Made by a program: the position numbers and the translations under genes. Shown here piece after piece: positions 25,511 to 35,997 of a stretch of 64,000 bases of DNA (its first letter is position 1; each line of letters starts with the position of its first letter). Source of the stretch: Pedobacter psychrodurus (GTDB lineage Bacteria > Bacteroidota > Bacteroidia > Sphingobacteriales > Sphingobacteriaceae); assembly GCF_004331735.1 (NCBI RefSeq), contig NZ_SJSO01000002.1, positions 124,001-188,000 on the forward strand. The letters run 5' to 3'. The notes under the pieces are model-generated. The model did no database searches. It worked only from the letters and a program-made list of their open reading frames with translations, and was not told the DNA's origin.

Positions 25511-27940
25511 CTATTTAGAAATTTTTAAACGAGAAATAACTGTACCCGATTTATCATCAGGACCTTGCATATAAAATAGATCGTACAATTTACCATTTGC
25601 CCAGGTATCGATCATGTTATCATAAAATTTACTTCCAGGGTTGCCTGATTGACCGCCTGGATAAACACCATGTCCTTTTGGCGTTTTACCCAGTTCAATT
25701 ACCATCCGCCACGAAGGTCCATTGGCTTCGCTTAATGCGTTAATCGCTGTTTTCGCGCCGCCAATCTGTAAAACTTTCGAACCGAATCCTGGTATTTTGG
25801 CCAGATGCGGTACATTGGTCTGCTTTACATTTGCCCAGTCCCAATCTTTGTTTATTGGCCCAAAGCGTCTTTCTAAACTATCGCAGCTATATTTAAAAGC
25901 TTCGTTAACCAGATCAGATAATATTTCCTTTTTGCTGGTTTTAATATTGTCGTACCAGGTTGCATTGGGTTCTTTCAAAATCATCTCAACCGTGCGGTCT
26001 CTTGAGGGGTAACGCATCGGGATTCCTTTAACCTCGAATTCATCAGCCCAGATATTGTGCGATAAGCGTTTTGTCCATATTTCGAATACACTGGCTGCAA
26101 TTTCATGGGCATCATAACGTTTGTTCCATTTGCCCAAGTAAGCCAATGCTTCTTTTTGCGTTGCATTTAACTGTTCGTTGTTTAGTAACGGTAAGAGCGC
26201 AGGAACCAAGTTTTGCGCCATAATACTGTAATTGTCGGTCTGCATGAGGCGGATGCTATCTAAGGTAGCTTTGTTCATTGCCGATAGTCGATCGTTGATC
26301 CGTTTGCCACGCTCATAAGGTGCAAATTCCCAGTTAATATAATATGGATAAGTAGTATCGGTAGAAGATTGATTGGCTGAACTAACAAAACCCCGTGCCG
26401 GATTCTTAACCGTTGGGTTCTGTGCATTTGGAATCCATCCCTGCCAATCGTATGATGGGTCGGTACCATCCAATATAAACTTGCCCTGATCTTTCCATTT
26501 TAATGGGAATTTTCCATTTGGCGTGATGGCGATATCATTATCTACACTGGCAAAAACGAAGTTCTGTGCAGGAGCAGTATAAAAAGTTAAAGCCTTGCGG
26601 TAGTCATTGTAATTTTTACCGCGATTTAAATAATAAAAAGTCATGAGTTCGTTCGATTCATCATGCGCTATCCACCTTAAAGCATCGCCAACGGGTACAT
26701 TATCAGCCCTGCCATATTTTGGCTTCTGGAAATATACCACCGGCCCGTGGTGGGTATAGTAAACCGTATCTATTTCGTCTTTTCCGCCACGTATTTTAAT
26801 CGTTTCCAATCGCTTGGTGGTAGCTTTCCATTTATTATCGTACCAATATTCGTTGTGGGTCGAATCCTTAAACTTGATCTGATAAAAATCCAGCACATCG
26901 GCAGCAACATTGGTTACGCCCCAGGCTATTTTCTGGTTAAAGCCAATAATCACCCCGGGCGCACCAGGTAAAGAAACACCATAGGTATTTACGCCAGGTG
27001 CATGTAACTGAATCTGGTACCAGATTGATGGAAGCGTTAAATCCAAATGTGGATCGTTTGCCAAAATCGGGTATCCCGATGCGGTTTTAGCGCCCGATAA
27101 TGCCCAGTTATTACTGCCAATGCCTTCTATTTTTTCGGTTGTTTTTACCTCGCCAGTTTGAGCCCTGGTGAAGCTTTCTGGCGTTTTAGGTGTTGGTAAG
27201 GGAGAGAAATCCCATTTTGTGCCAACTGGGATGATCGGGTCTTCGCGGAACGGATAATCTGGGAAAAGATTTTTGGTAACCTCTGGCCCAAATTTTTTCA
27301 AGATGTTGGTCATGTAAAATTCGTCGGAACCCATGGCTAACACTGCCGACATCTGTTTTAGGAGCAGAGCACATTTTACAGGTGTCCAGTTTTCGGGTTT
27401 AAAATCGAGTATCTTGTATTCTAAGGGATAATTGGCTTTAGAAAGTGTTTTGATGTAGGCATTAATCCCTTCGGTATAAGCTAAGATCATTTCTTTGGCT
27501 TTAGGATCGGCCATCATGCCTTTTAACGAGTTTTCTGCACCATAAACCATACCCATCCGGCGCTGATAACGGTCTACTTCTATGGCTTTATCGCCCACAA
27601 CTTCACTAATTCTTCCGGCTGCAAAACGGGTTTGAAAATCCATTTGCCAAAGGCGGTGCATGGCGGTTACATAACCCTGCGCCAGATACAGATCATGATC
27701 ATTCTGCGCGAAAATATGTGGAATCATGCGGTCGTCAAAAACGATTTCGATTTTATCTATCGCCCCCTTAATCTTCGCTGTATGGTTAAACATAAAATGA
27801 TTGTTCTCTGCATTTTGCCAAAAACCCATAAAAGGATTTAGGAATTTTAACAATGGAGGCGTACTGCCTAATTTGGTGTTAAATAAAAAAGCTAATGCTA
27901 TCGGAATGATGATACAGAACAGGGCTTTAATTTTATTCAT
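25511..27940 (-). CDS. Penicillin acylase family (Ntn-hydrolase) amidase
   Basis: 809 residues. An N-terminal membrane/signal segment (about 7-21) is followed by the alpha chain, a spacer and the autocatalytic site GIGSNNWALSG, where Ser276 would be the N-terminal nucleophile of the beta chain after self-cleavage. Later motifs include NDPHLDLTLPSIWYQ and the C-terminal GGQSGNPGSKFYDN. The family hydrolyses amides such as beta-lactam side chains or acyl-homoserine lactones; the substrate here is unknown. It is likely periplasmic and is first in a three-gene minus-strand operon. Confidence 0.93.
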   Translation of the reverse strand: MNKIKALFCIIIPIALAFLFNTKLGSTPPLLKFLNPFMGFWQNAENNHFMFNHTAKIKGAIDKIEIVFDDRMIPHIFAQNDHDLYLAQGYVTAMHRLWQMDFQTRFAAGRISEVVGDKAIEVDRYQRRMGMVYGAENSLKGMMADPKAKEMILAYTEGINAYIKTLSKANYPLEYKILDFKPENWTPVKCALLLKQMSAVLAMGSDEFYMTNILKKFGPEVTKNLFPDYPFREDPIIPVGTKWDFSPLPTPKTPESFTRAQTGEVKTTEKIEGIGSNNWALSGAKTASGYPILANDPHLDLTLPSIWYQIQLHAPGVNTYGVSLPGAPGVIIGFNQKIAWGVTNVAADVLDFYQIKFKDSTHNEYWYDNKWKATTKRLETIKIRGGKDEIDTVYYTHHGPVVYFQKPKYGRADNVPVGDALRWIAHDESNELMTFYYLNRGKNYNDYRKALTFYTAPAQNFVFASVDNDIAITPNGKFPLKWKDQGKFILDGTDPSYDWQGWIPNAQNPTVKNPARGFVSSANQSSTDTTYPYYINWEFAPYERGKRINDRLSAMNKATLDSIRLMQTDNYSIMAQNLVPALLPLLNNEQLNATQKEALAYLGKWNKRYDAHEIAASVFEIWTKRLSHNIWADEFEVKGIPMRYPSRDRTVEMILKEPNATWYDNIKTSKKEILSDLVNEAFKYSCDSLERRFGPINKDWDWANVKQTNVPHLAKIPGFGSKVLQIGGAKTAINALSEANGPSWRMVIELGKTPKGHGVYPGGQSGNPGSKFYDNMIDTWANGKLYDLFYMQGPDDKSGTVISRLKISK

Positions 27941-28137
27941 AATGGCTAGCTAACAAGTCAGTCTACTAAGGTAGGGCAAAATGACGGTTTATGTTTAATG
28001 CAAAATACAACAAACTGTATATCAATCAAAATTATAATTTGAATTGAAATTATTATGCTAACATAATTTGTTTAATTCAAAAAAAGAATTTAAGTTTATA
28101 TAACTAATAATACAAACAACCAAATTAACAATCGTTT

Positions 28138-31062
28138 ATGAGCAGAATTTTTACACAGATCTTCTATGTGTTATTATTTGTGTACGCAGGCAATAGCGCG
28201 GCACAGGCACAAAGTATTACGGTGAGTGGAACCGTAAAAGATAAGCAATCGAAAGAAGGACTAGCAGGGGTTAGTTTAACTATTAAAGGTCAGTCAGGTG
28301 GTACGGCCTCCACGAGTAACGGTAGTTTTACTTTTACCACAACAGCAAAAGTTCCCTTCACTTTAGTCGCATCTTATGTAGGTTATGGTACAGTTGAACA
28401 GCAGATTACCGGAAGCACTTCTGGTGTTAATCTGGAGCTGGAAACCGCGGTTGTATTGGGAGGTGATGTAGTTGTTTCGGCATCGCGTACACCCGAGCGT
28501 ATATTAGAATCGCCAGTTTCTATCGAGCGGATGAGCGCAGCCTCTATTAGGGAAATCGCCGCACCATCATTTTACGATGCCTTGAACAACATGAAAGGCG
28601 TAGAAAGCAGTATGCAAAGTTTAACTTTCAAGTCGATTAATACACGTGGTTTCAATTCTAACGGTAATACCCGTTTTAACCAATACATTGATGGAATGGA
28701 TAACCAGGCACCTGGATTAAATTTCTCGGTAGGTAATATTGTGGGTATAACTGAACTTGATATAGATAATGTAGAGCTTTTACCGGGTGCTTCTTCTGCC
28801 CTTTACGGTGCAGGTGGTATTAACGGTACCTTGTTAATGACTTCCAAAGATCCTTTCAGATATCCTGGAGCAAGTTTCCAATATAAAACAGGAGTAAACC
28901 ATGTTAACGATGATAATAGCAGTGTGCAACCTTTCAATCAGTTGGATGTACGCATGGCAAAATCATGGAACAATAAGTTTGGCGTAAAAGCTGCATTTTC
29001 ATTCTTACAGGCTAAGGATTGGATCGGTAATAATTATTCTAACTTTGACCGGGTTTCCAGAAGCGTGAAAGGCGGTGATAGAAACAGCGATACGAATTAT
29101 GACGGAATAAATAGCTATGGTGACGAAGTGAGCCAAAATATGCGAAATGTGGCGCTAAGTGTTCAAAATGCAACCATTGCCGGAATTAATACAGGGTCTG
29201 GTGGTTTAATACCAAACATTAAAACATTAATGGACGGAACTTTTGGCGCTGCTATTCCGAATCCAGCACAACAAGCGGGATTTTTGGCAGGATTACCATC
29301 TGCACTACGTGGTCCGGTACAAAATTATTTTCCTTTTTATGTTGGCTTAAAAGCAGGTTTAATCCCTGATCAGAATATTTCGAGAACGGGCTATAACGAA
29401 GAAAACCTGGTTGATTATAATACAAAGTCATTAAAAGCATCAGGTGCATTATACTACAACATTAGTAATACCGTGCAAGCAGTAGCGTTGGCTAATTGGG
29501 GTACTGGAACTTCAGTTTATACTGGTTCTGACCGCTATTCTTTACGTAATTTTAATATTGGCCAATATAAATTAGAGGTAAAGGGCGAAGACTTTTTTGT
29601 GAAAGCCTATACTACTCAGGAGCGCTCTGGCGATTCTTATATTTCTTCTATTTTGGGTAGTTATGTTAACGAGATATCTAAACCATCAACAAGTTGGTTT
29701 CCGCAATATATTGGCAACTATGTTGGTGCAAGAGCAGCAGGACAAAATGATGCCGCCGCGCATGCATTTGCGAGGGGAATTGCCAATCAAGGTCGTTTCG
29801 AGCCAGGTAGCCCGCAGTTTGAAGTTGCGAAAGATAAAGTAATGAATACCACAATCAGTGCAACAAGCATTAATGCCCTCGATCCATCAAAAAGCGTTTA
29901 TGGCGCAAAATTCGATGATAAGTCAAATCTATATCACTACGAAGGTATGTACAACTTTACCAATCTTTTCGATAAAGTGGTAGAGTTTCAGGTAGGCGCA
30001 TCATATCGTTTATATGACTTAAATTCGGCCGGAACAATTTTTAACGATTTAACTGAATCGATTGACATTAAAGAATACGGTGCATTTGCACAGATCGGTA
30101 AAAAACTCTTTAATGATAAAGTTAAATTTACCTTTGCTGGCCGTTATGATAAAAGTCAGAATTTTGAAGGCCGGTTTACACCAAGGATAACCGGAGTGTT
30201 CACTGTGGCCAAAAACAACAACATCAGGGTTTCTTACCAAACGGGTTACCGTAACCCAACCACGCAAAATCAATATATAGACCTGTCTGTAGGTGGAGGA
30301 TCTCAAAGATTAATTGGTGGTTTGCCAGAAATTATGTTCAATAAATACCATCTTGATAATAATAAAGCATTTACTGATGTAAGTTACCGTGCGTTCTTAG
30401 CATCTGCAGCTGCAACAGGAACGCCTAACCCGGCGTTATTGCAACAATATACTTTTGATGCAAGAGGTGTTCGTCCGGAGAGTGTTCAGTCTTATGAGTT
30501 AGGTTATAAAGGTTTGCTCCTTCCTAATTTATTGCTTGATGCCTATGGTTATTATAACATTTATAAAGATTTTATCACTGCAGTGGATGTTTATCAGAAT
30601 GTTAACGGAAGTTTTGTGAAATTCGGTGTTCCGGTTAATGCAGAAGGTAAAGTAACCTCTTATGGAGCAGCTTTAGGTTTAGATTATTTAGTAGGTAAAT
30701 ATACCATCAGTGGTAACGTTTCTTATAATGAAATTGGTGATTTACCAGTTAACTATATTAACGATTTCAATACCCCGAAAATCCGTTATAACCTGGGTTT
30801 TGGCAATAAAGAAATTATTAAAAACTTTGGTTTTAATTTGGCATATCGTTGGCAAGATCAATTCTACTGGAATTCTTCTTTTGCCTCAGGTCAAGTGCCT
30901 GCTTATAGCTCTTTAGATGCGCAGGTGAGTTTAAGAATCCCTTCAGTACAATCTATTATTAAACTTGGTGGTTCGAACGTACTAAATAAATATTATTTTA
31001 CTTCTTACGGTAACCCACAGGCTGGTGCAATCTATTACCTAGCCATTAGTTTTAATCCATAA
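28138..31062 (+). CDS. TonB-dependent outer membrane receptor
   Basis: 974 residues. A signal peptide (cleavage near AAQAQS) is followed by a carboxypeptidase-like regulatory domain (about 28-105, VSGTVKDKQSKEGLAGVSLTIKG), a plug domain (about 110-235, VVVSASRTPERILESPVSIER) and a 22-strand barrel ending in an aromatic-containing YLAISFNP. No SusD partner follows, so it is a stand-alone importer and not a glycan-utilisation pair. The ligand is unknown. A terminator closes the transcript. Confidence 0.95.
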   Translation: MSRIFTQIFYVLLFVYAGNSAAQAQSITVSGTVKDKQSKEGLAGVSLTIKGQSGGTASTSNGSFTFTTTAKVPFTLVASYVGYGTVEQQITGSTSGVNLELETAVVLGGDVVVSASRTPERILESPVSIERMSAASIREIAAPSFYDALNNMKGVESSMQSLTFKSINTRGFNSNGNTRFNQYIDGMDNQAPGLNFSVGNIVGITELDIDNVELLPGASSALYGAGGINGTLLMTSKDPFRYPGASFQYKTGVNHVNDDNSSVQPFNQLDVRMAKSWNNKFGVKAAFSFLQAKDWIGNNYSNFDRVSRSVKGGDRNSDTNYDGINSYGDEVSQNMRNVALSVQNATIAGINTGSGGLIPNIKTLMDGTFGAAIPNPAQQAGFLAGLPSALRGPVQNYFPFYVGLKAGLIPDQNISRTGYNEENLVDYNTKSLKASGALYYNISNTVQAVALANWGTGTSVYTGSDRYSLRNFNIGQYKLEVKGEDFFVKAYTTQERSGDSYISSILGSYVNEISKPSTSWFPQYIGNYVGARAAGQNDAAAHAFARGIANQGRFEPGSPQFEVAKDKVMNTTISATSINALDPSKSVYGAKFDDKSNLYHYEGMYNFTNLFDKVVEFQVGASYRLYDLNSAGTIFNDLTESIDIKEYGAFAQIGKKLFNDKVKFTFAGRYDKSQNFEGRFTPRITGVFTVAKNNNIRVSYQTGYRNPTTQNQYIDLSVGGGSQRLIGGLPEIMFNKYHLDNNKAFTDVSYRAFLASAAATGTPNPALLQQYTFDARGVRPESVQSYELGYKGLLLPNLLLDAYGYYNIYKDFITAVDVYQNVNGSFVKFGVPVNAEGKVTSYGAALGLDYLVGKYTISGNVSYNEIGDLPVNYINDFNTPKIRYNLGFGNKEIIKNFGFNLAYRWQDQFYWNSSFASGQVPAYSSLDAQVSLRIPSVQSIIKLGGSNVLNKYYFTSYGNPQAGAIYYLAISFNP

Positions 31063-31080
31063 TCAGTTAATTGAGTTTTA

Positions 31081-31116
31081 AGGGCCTTCTATGCTAAAAG
31101 TATAGAGGGCTTTTTT
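31081..31116 (+). terminator. Terminator after the TonB receptor gene
   Basis: GCCTTCTAT (31084-31092) pairs with ATAGAGGGC (31102-31110) with one G-U pair, followed by TTTTTT. Confidence 0.85.
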
Positions 31117-31197
31117 GTGCGCTGGCTATCAGGGTTATTTTTTACTGCATTATTGCTCAATAGTTTAATGTCAATAAAGGCTGAAAATAAATGGCTT

Positions 31198-31214
31198 AGT
31201 GTAAAATTCACACT
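31198..31214. promoter_or_regulatory. Palindromic operator AGTGTA-N5-CACACT upstream of GH31
   Basis: A 17-bp palindrome with one mismatch, lying about 120 bp before the GH31 start. It matches the sites at 49934, 53191 and 55088 in arm sequence and 5-bp spacer. It is a candidate site for the Nudix-type regulator at 53.3 kb. Confidence 0.5.
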
Positions 31215-31332
31215 ATTGAAATAATCTTTTCAAAAAAAGCTACATCCCTTTTGTAAAATATTTGTATTATAGTACTTTCTTAAGCACATCCCGGTTTAAG
31301 AACCATGAATTTAAAATTTTGAATAAATAAGG

Positions 31333-33795
31333 ATGGAAGCGCAAAACGACAAACCTAACGAGACAAGTGATCTGATCGAAAAGGAGCAAGAAATACAGCA
31401 TTTAAACAATCCAGTTGATATATCGGTAAAACCAATTGTTAAACAATACCTTGGTGCGGTTAAAAAAGTAAAAAAGGAGGGCAACCGTTTTTATTTTTCT
31501 GATGGGGATGCAAGAGTAGAAGTTAGGGTGGTAAGCGACGATATTATCCGCGTTCGCCTGGCTCCACATGGCGTTTTCTTAGATGATTTTTCTTACGCTG
31601 TGCCCGAAGTAGATCAAAAAGTTTCTGTTTTTAAAATGCAGGAACACGACGATCATTTCACGATTTCTACCCATGCGGTAACCTGTAAAATAGAAAAAGC
31701 AAACTTTCATATTTCTTTTTCTGATAATATCACCAATGTGGTAATGGTTGATGAACCCAATTCTATGCACTGGGAAGAAAATGTAGATTTTGGCGGTTAT
31801 TATATCTATGCAACCAAAAAATGCCACCCTGAAGAAAATTTCTTCGGTTTGGGTGATAAATCTGGTAATTTTAACCTACGTGGCAGGCGGTTCGAAAACT
31901 GGAATACCGATGCTTACTCTTTCGGTTGGAACCAAGACCCACTTTACCGCACCATACCTTTCTATATCGGTTTGCATAATCAGGCTGCCTATGGTATCTT
32001 TTTCGATAATACCTTTAAATCGTATTTCGATTTCGGTTCGGAAGATGTAAATAAAACCAGTTTCTGGGCCGATGGCGGAGAACTGCAATACTATTATATC
32101 CATGGTCCACATATTATGGACGTGGTTAAACGTTATGCAACTTTAACGGGAACGCACCCAATGCCACCAAAATGGACTTTGGGCTATCAGCAGTGCCGTT
32201 GGAGTTATTACCCTGAAACAAAAGTTAAAGAAATAGCTAAACAGTTCAGGGAACGTAAAATTCCTTGCGATGCCATTTATCTGGATATCGATTACATGGA
32301 TGGCTACCGCTGTTTTACCTGGAATAAAAAATACTTTCCAGATCCACGGAGAATGATTAAAGAACTTTCTGATGATGGCTTTAAAACCGTGGTAATGATC
32401 GATCCGGGAATTAAGGTAGATGACGATTACTGGGTTTTTAAAGAAGGTAAAGAGAAAAGATTTTTCTGTCGCCGCAGCGACGATTATTATATGGAAGGGC
32501 ATGTTTGGCCAGGGCGCTGTCAGTTTCCCGATTTTACCAATCCAAAAGTACGCAGCTGGTGGGGTAATTTATACAAAGAGCTGGTAGATATGGGCGTTGC
32601 AGGTTTCTGGAACGATATGAATGAACCAGCCGTGTTTGGTTCAGGAACTTTCCCTAATGATGTCCGTCATAATTATGATGGTTACCGCGGCTCACACCGT
32701 AAGGCACACAATGTTTATGGCATGCAGATGGTGCGTTCTACCTACGAAGGGTTAAAAAAACTAATGCGCAATAAACGTCCATTTACCATTACAAGGGCTG
32801 GTTATTCGGGCATGCAACGTTATGCAAGTGTTTGGACCGGCGATAATATTGCCACTTGGGAACATTTAAAGATCGGAAATATCCAGTGCCAGCGTTTATC
32901 GGTTTCTGGCGTGCCTTTCTGCGGAACAGATATTGGAGGGTTCAGTGGTGAACCAGATGGCGAATTATTTACCCGTTGGATCCAGCTAGGTACATTTTCT
33001 CCCTTTATGCGTGCACACTCTGCCGGCGATACTGCCGAAAGGGAACCTTGGAGCTTTGGCGAATTTTTCGAAGATATTAACCGCAAGTTTATCGAATTAA
33101 GGTATCGTTTAATGCCATACCTGTATTCGGTATTCTGGGAGCATCACCGTTATGGTTTTCCTATTTTAAGGCCGTTAGTGATGCTTGAGCAGGAAAATAT
33201 CAGCAACAGTTTCCGTCAGGATGAATTTTGTTATGGTGATAAACTATTGATCTGTCCGGTTTTAGAGCAAGGTGCAATATCTAGAAAAGTTTACCTTCCA
33301 AAAGGAACATGGTATAATTTCTGGACCAACGAAATTTTAGATGGCGGTAACGAATATACGGTTGATGCTAAGATAGACAGTATGCCAATGTTTGTAAGGG
33401 CAGGTACAGTTTTACCAGAATATCCTGTAATGCAATATGTTGATGAAAAATCGATTACTGAAGTAGTATTGAATATTTATCATAGCGATTACGAGGTAAA
33501 TTCGTACATGTACGAAGATCATGGTGATACATTTGCCTACGAGCAGGACATTTATCTGGAAAAGAAATTCACTGTAAAAGGTGATACCCAGGCCATTAAA
33601 GTGAACCAACGTAACGAAGGATTGTACACGCCTAATTATGAATTTTATGTTTGCAATGTTATCGGCGTAAAATTCCAGGTGAAAAAGATCATTATCGATA
33701 ATAAAGAGGTTAATGATTTTTATACTGACGATCAGCATATCCTGCATTTTAAATGCAATAAGAACTTCTCAGAAATACAGATATTGAGTCTGTAA
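31333..33795 (+). CDS. Glycoside hydrolase family 31 alpha-glucosidase
   Basis: 820 residues, no signal peptide, so probably cytoplasmic. An N-terminal galactose-mutarotase-like domain is followed by the GH31 barrel with nucleophile Asp428 in GFWNDMNEPAVFG, acid/base Asp566 in AHSAGDTAEREPW, and the FCGTDIGGF segment, then C-terminal beta domains. It hydrolyses alpha-glucosides such as maltose or isomaltose from glycogen or starch. A hairpin separates it from glgB. It sits downstream of a palindromic operator shared with the glycolysis locus. Confidence 0.95.
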   Translation: MEAQNDKPNETSDLIEKEQEIQHLNNPVDISVKPIVKQYLGAVKKVKKEGNRFYFSDGDARVEVRVVSDDIIRVRLAPHGVFLDDFSYAVPEVDQKVSVFKMQEHDDHFTISTHAVTCKIEKANFHISFSDNITNVVMVDEPNSMHWEENVDFGGYYIYATKKCHPEENFFGLGDKSGNFNLRGRRFENWNTDAYSFGWNQDPLYRTIPFYIGLHNQAAYGIFFDNTFKSYFDFGSEDVNKTSFWADGGELQYYYIHGPHIMDVVKRYATLTGTHPMPPKWTLGYQQCRWSYYPETKVKEIAKQFRERKIPCDAIYLDIDYMDGYRCFTWNKKYFPDPRRMIKELSDDGFKTVVMIDPGIKVDDDYWVFKEGKEKRFFCRRSDDYYMEGHVWPGRCQFPDFTNPKVRSWWGNLYKELVDMGVAGFWNDMNEPAVFGSGTFPNDVRHNYDGYRGSHRKAHNVYGMQMVRSTYEGLKKLMRNKRPFTITRAGYSGMQRYASVWTGDNIATWEHLKIGNIQCQRLSVSGVPFCGTDIGGFSGEPDGELFTRWIQLGTFSPFMRAHSAGDTAEREPWSFGEFFEDINRKFIELRYRLMPYLYSVFWEHHRYGFPILRPLVMLEQENISNSFRQDEFCYGDKLLICPVLEQGAISRKVYLPKGTWYNFWTNEILDGGNEYTVDAKIDSMPMFVRAGTVLPEYPVMQYVDEKSITEVVLNIYHSDYEVNSYMYEDHGDTFAYEQDIYLEKKFTVKGDTQAIKVNQRNEGLYTPNYEFYVCNVIGVKFQVKKIIIDNKEVNDFYTDDQHILHFKCNKNFSEIQILSL

Positions 33796-33800
33796 TATTG

Positions 33801-33834
33801 AGCCCCAAATGCTGTTTGGTATTTGGGGCTTCAT
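33801..33834 (+). terminator. Terminator between GH31 and glgB
   Basis: AGCCCCAAAT (33801-33810) and ATTTGGGGCT (33821-33830) form a perfect 10-bp stem, with a modest T-rich tail. It may attenuate read-through into glgB. Confidence 0.75.
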
Positions 33835-33854
33835 TTAATCTAACCAAAATACCT

Positions 33855-35819
33855 ATGCCAGCAGCAAAAAATGTTCCTGTAAAAAAAGCATCCCAACCAA
33901 AAATTGATAAACAGAAATCCGTTTGGATCCACAGTTTATTTACCGATTACGATATCGATCTTTTTCTTGTTGGAAAGCATTTTAGGCTTTACGAGAAAAT
34001 GGGCTCACACTTAATTACTGTTGATGGGACCGCCGGAACTTATTTTTCGGTTTGGGCTCCCAATGCCATTTGTGTAAGTGTAGTGGGTAATTTTAACGAT
34101 TGGAACAACAGTTCGCATCCACTGAGCGTGCGGTGGGATAAATCGGGTATTTGGGAAGGTTTTATCCCTGGTATTGCAAAGGGCGAAGTTTATAAATATT
34201 TTGTTAAAGGTTTTGATGAATCTGAGCATTTAAAAGGCGATCCTTATGCCAGAAGATGGGAACATCCACCGCAAACAGCTTGTATTGTTTGGGATACCGA
34301 TTACACCTGGAAAGATAAAGCTTGGCTCAAAAAAAGAGCAAAATTAAATGCTTTGGATCAACCCATTTCAGTGTACGAGATACATTTAGGCTCCTGGGAA
34401 CGCGATCCGGATAATCCAGAACGTGTTTTAACCTGCAGGGAAGTAGCTGGGAGGTTGGTGCCTTATATAAAGGAAATGGGTTTTACACATGTAGAACTGA
34501 TGCCTGTAATGGAATTTCCATATTTTCCGAGTTGGGGTTATCAGATTACAGGTTATTTTGGGGCAAGTTCACGCTATGGTTCTCCACAGGATTTAATGTA
34601 TCTGATCGATGAACTTCATAAAGCCAATATTGCGGTGATATTGGATTGGGTTCCTTCCCATTTTCCAGGCGATAGACATGGCTTATATGAGTTTGATGGA
34701 ACCCATCTATACGAACACGCCGATATGCGGAAAGGCTTTCATCCCGACTGGAAATCATATATTTTCAATTATGATCGAAACGAAGTACGCTCTTTCCTAA
34801 TTAGTAATGCCTTGTTTTGGATTGATCAATATCATGCAGATGGGTTAAGGGTAGATGCCGTGGCATCGATGTTGTATTTCAATTTCTCCAGAGAAGATGG
34901 AGACGCCGCAACAAACGAATATGGAGGAAGTGAAAACCTTGGCGCCATACAGTTTTTGCAGGACCTGAATGTTGCCGTTTATGGAAATTTTGAGGGTGTA
35001 CAAACTATTGCAGAAGAAAGCAGCACTTATCCTGGCGTAACCCACCCGGTACATGCGGGCGGATTAGGATTTGGGATGAAATGGATGATGGGCTGGATGA
35101 ATGATACTTTAAAGTATTTTAAAGTTGAAACCCTTGGCCGGAAACACCACCATCACCAGCTAAGCTTTAGCATGACTTATGCCTTTACCGAGAATTTCAT
35201 GTTGCCTTTCTCTCACGATGAAGTAGTGCATGGTAAGTCGCCAATGCTGTATAAAATGCCTGGAGATGACTGGCAGAAATTTGCGAATTTAAGGGCGCTT
35301 TATGGTTATATGTTTACCCATCCAGGAGCAAAACTGCTGTTTATGGGGAATGAGTTTGGCGAAACCAATGAATGGAACTTTACACAATCGTTAGATTGGC
35401 ATTTACTGCAACATGCACCACATAAAGGCATGCAGGAAACGGTTAAAGCTTTAAACTTTCTGTACCGCAAAGAACCTGCATTGTATCATTTCAATTTCAG
35501 TTATGAAGGTTTTCAATGGATTGATGCAGATAATGCAAACGAATCTACATTTGTGTATATGCGTAAAGGACCAAAGGCAAAAGATACTTTGCTTGTTGCC
35601 ATAAACTTAACACCTGTGGTTCGGGAGAACTATAGAATTGGGGTGCCTTTTAAAACCAAATGGACAGAAATTTTTAATACCGATGATATTGTTTATTACG
35701 GAGGTGGTATTAATAACAGGGGGGATATTGTTCCTGATCTGGAAAATTATAATGGACAGGAATATTCAATAATTGTCGATTTGCCACCGTTGGCTGTAGT
35801 GATTTTTAAAAGCAAGTAA
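33855..35819 (+). CDS. glgB: 1,4-alpha-glucan branching enzyme GlgB
   Basis: GlgB makes alpha-1,6 branches in glycogen. I chose the ATG at 33855 (MPAAKNVPVKKASQ) because the earlier TTG would translate the terminator hairpin. The 654-residue protein has a CBM48 domain (about 45-130, GTYFSVWAPNA, GNFNDWN), the GH13 barrel with nucleophile Asp334 (GLRVDAVASML), acid/base Glu387 (AEESS) and SHDEVVHGK, then the C-terminal all-beta domain. It acts with GH31 in glucan metabolism. No glgA or glgP is visible nearby. Confidence 0.95.
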   Translation: MPAAKNVPVKKASQPKIDKQKSVWIHSLFTDYDIDLFLVGKHFRLYEKMGSHLITVDGTAGTYFSVWAPNAICVSVVGNFNDWNNSSHPLSVRWDKSGIWEGFIPGIAKGEVYKYFVKGFDESEHLKGDPYARRWEHPPQTACIVWDTDYTWKDKAWLKKRAKLNALDQPISVYEIHLGSWERDPDNPERVLTCREVAGRLVPYIKEMGFTHVELMPVMEFPYFPSWGYQITGYFGASSRYGSPQDLMYLIDELHKANIAVILDWVPSHFPGDRHGLYEFDGTHLYEHADMRKGFHPDWKSYIFNYDRNEVRSFLISNALFWIDQYHADGLRVDAVASMLYFNFSREDGDAATNEYGGSENLGAIQFLQDLNVAVYGNFEGVQTIAEESSTYPGVTHPVHAGGLGFGMKWMMGWMNDTLKYFKVETLGRKHHHHQLSFSMTYAFTENFMLPFSHDEVVHGKSPMLYKMPGDDWQKFANLRALYGYMFTHPGAKLLFMGNEFGETNEWNFTQSLDWHLLQHAPHKGMQETVKALNFLYRKEPALYHFNFSYEGFQWIDADNANESTFVYMRKGPKAKDTLLVAINLTPVVRENYRIGVPFKTKWTEIFNTDDIVYYGGGINNRGDIVPDLENYNGQEYSIIVDLPPLAVVIFKSK

Positions 35820-35834
35820 AAGATTATTGCTTGC

Positions 35835-35958
35835 TATATCACGCCAAAACTGCACGTAAAATATAGTTTTGGCGTGATATAGTTTTTTATATCACGCCAA
35901 AACTTCATGTAAAAACATAGTTTTGGCGTGATATAGGTTTTTGTATTACGCCAAAACT
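35835..35958. repeat. Array of five alternating 17-bp inverted repeats (two hairpins plus a half unit)
   Basis: TATATCACGCCAAAACT (35835-35851) faces its exact inverse complement (35865-35881). The unit repeats at 35888-35904 and 35919-35935, and a third left arm in slightly changed form lies at 35944-35958. Unit spacing is 53 bp, then 56 bp. The loops are related (CACGTAAAA and CATGTAAAA). The array ends 39 bp before the ATPase ATG at 35998. Confidence 0.9.
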
Positions 35959-35997
35959 TAATTTTTTCTTAACTTTGTTGCTATTAATTAATTGTTT

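Noticed and set aside
25722..27841. Open frames opposite the penicillin acylase gene and many similar antisense frames elsewhere
   Set aside because: They are shadows of clearly coding frames with intact family motifs.
33798..33854. TTG start extending GlgB by 19 residues
   Set aside because: It would translate the GH31 terminator stem; the ATG at 33855 gives a sensible N-terminus.
35835..35958. CRISPR-like array
   Set aside because: Repeats alternate in orientation, spacers are related short loops, and there are no cas genes.
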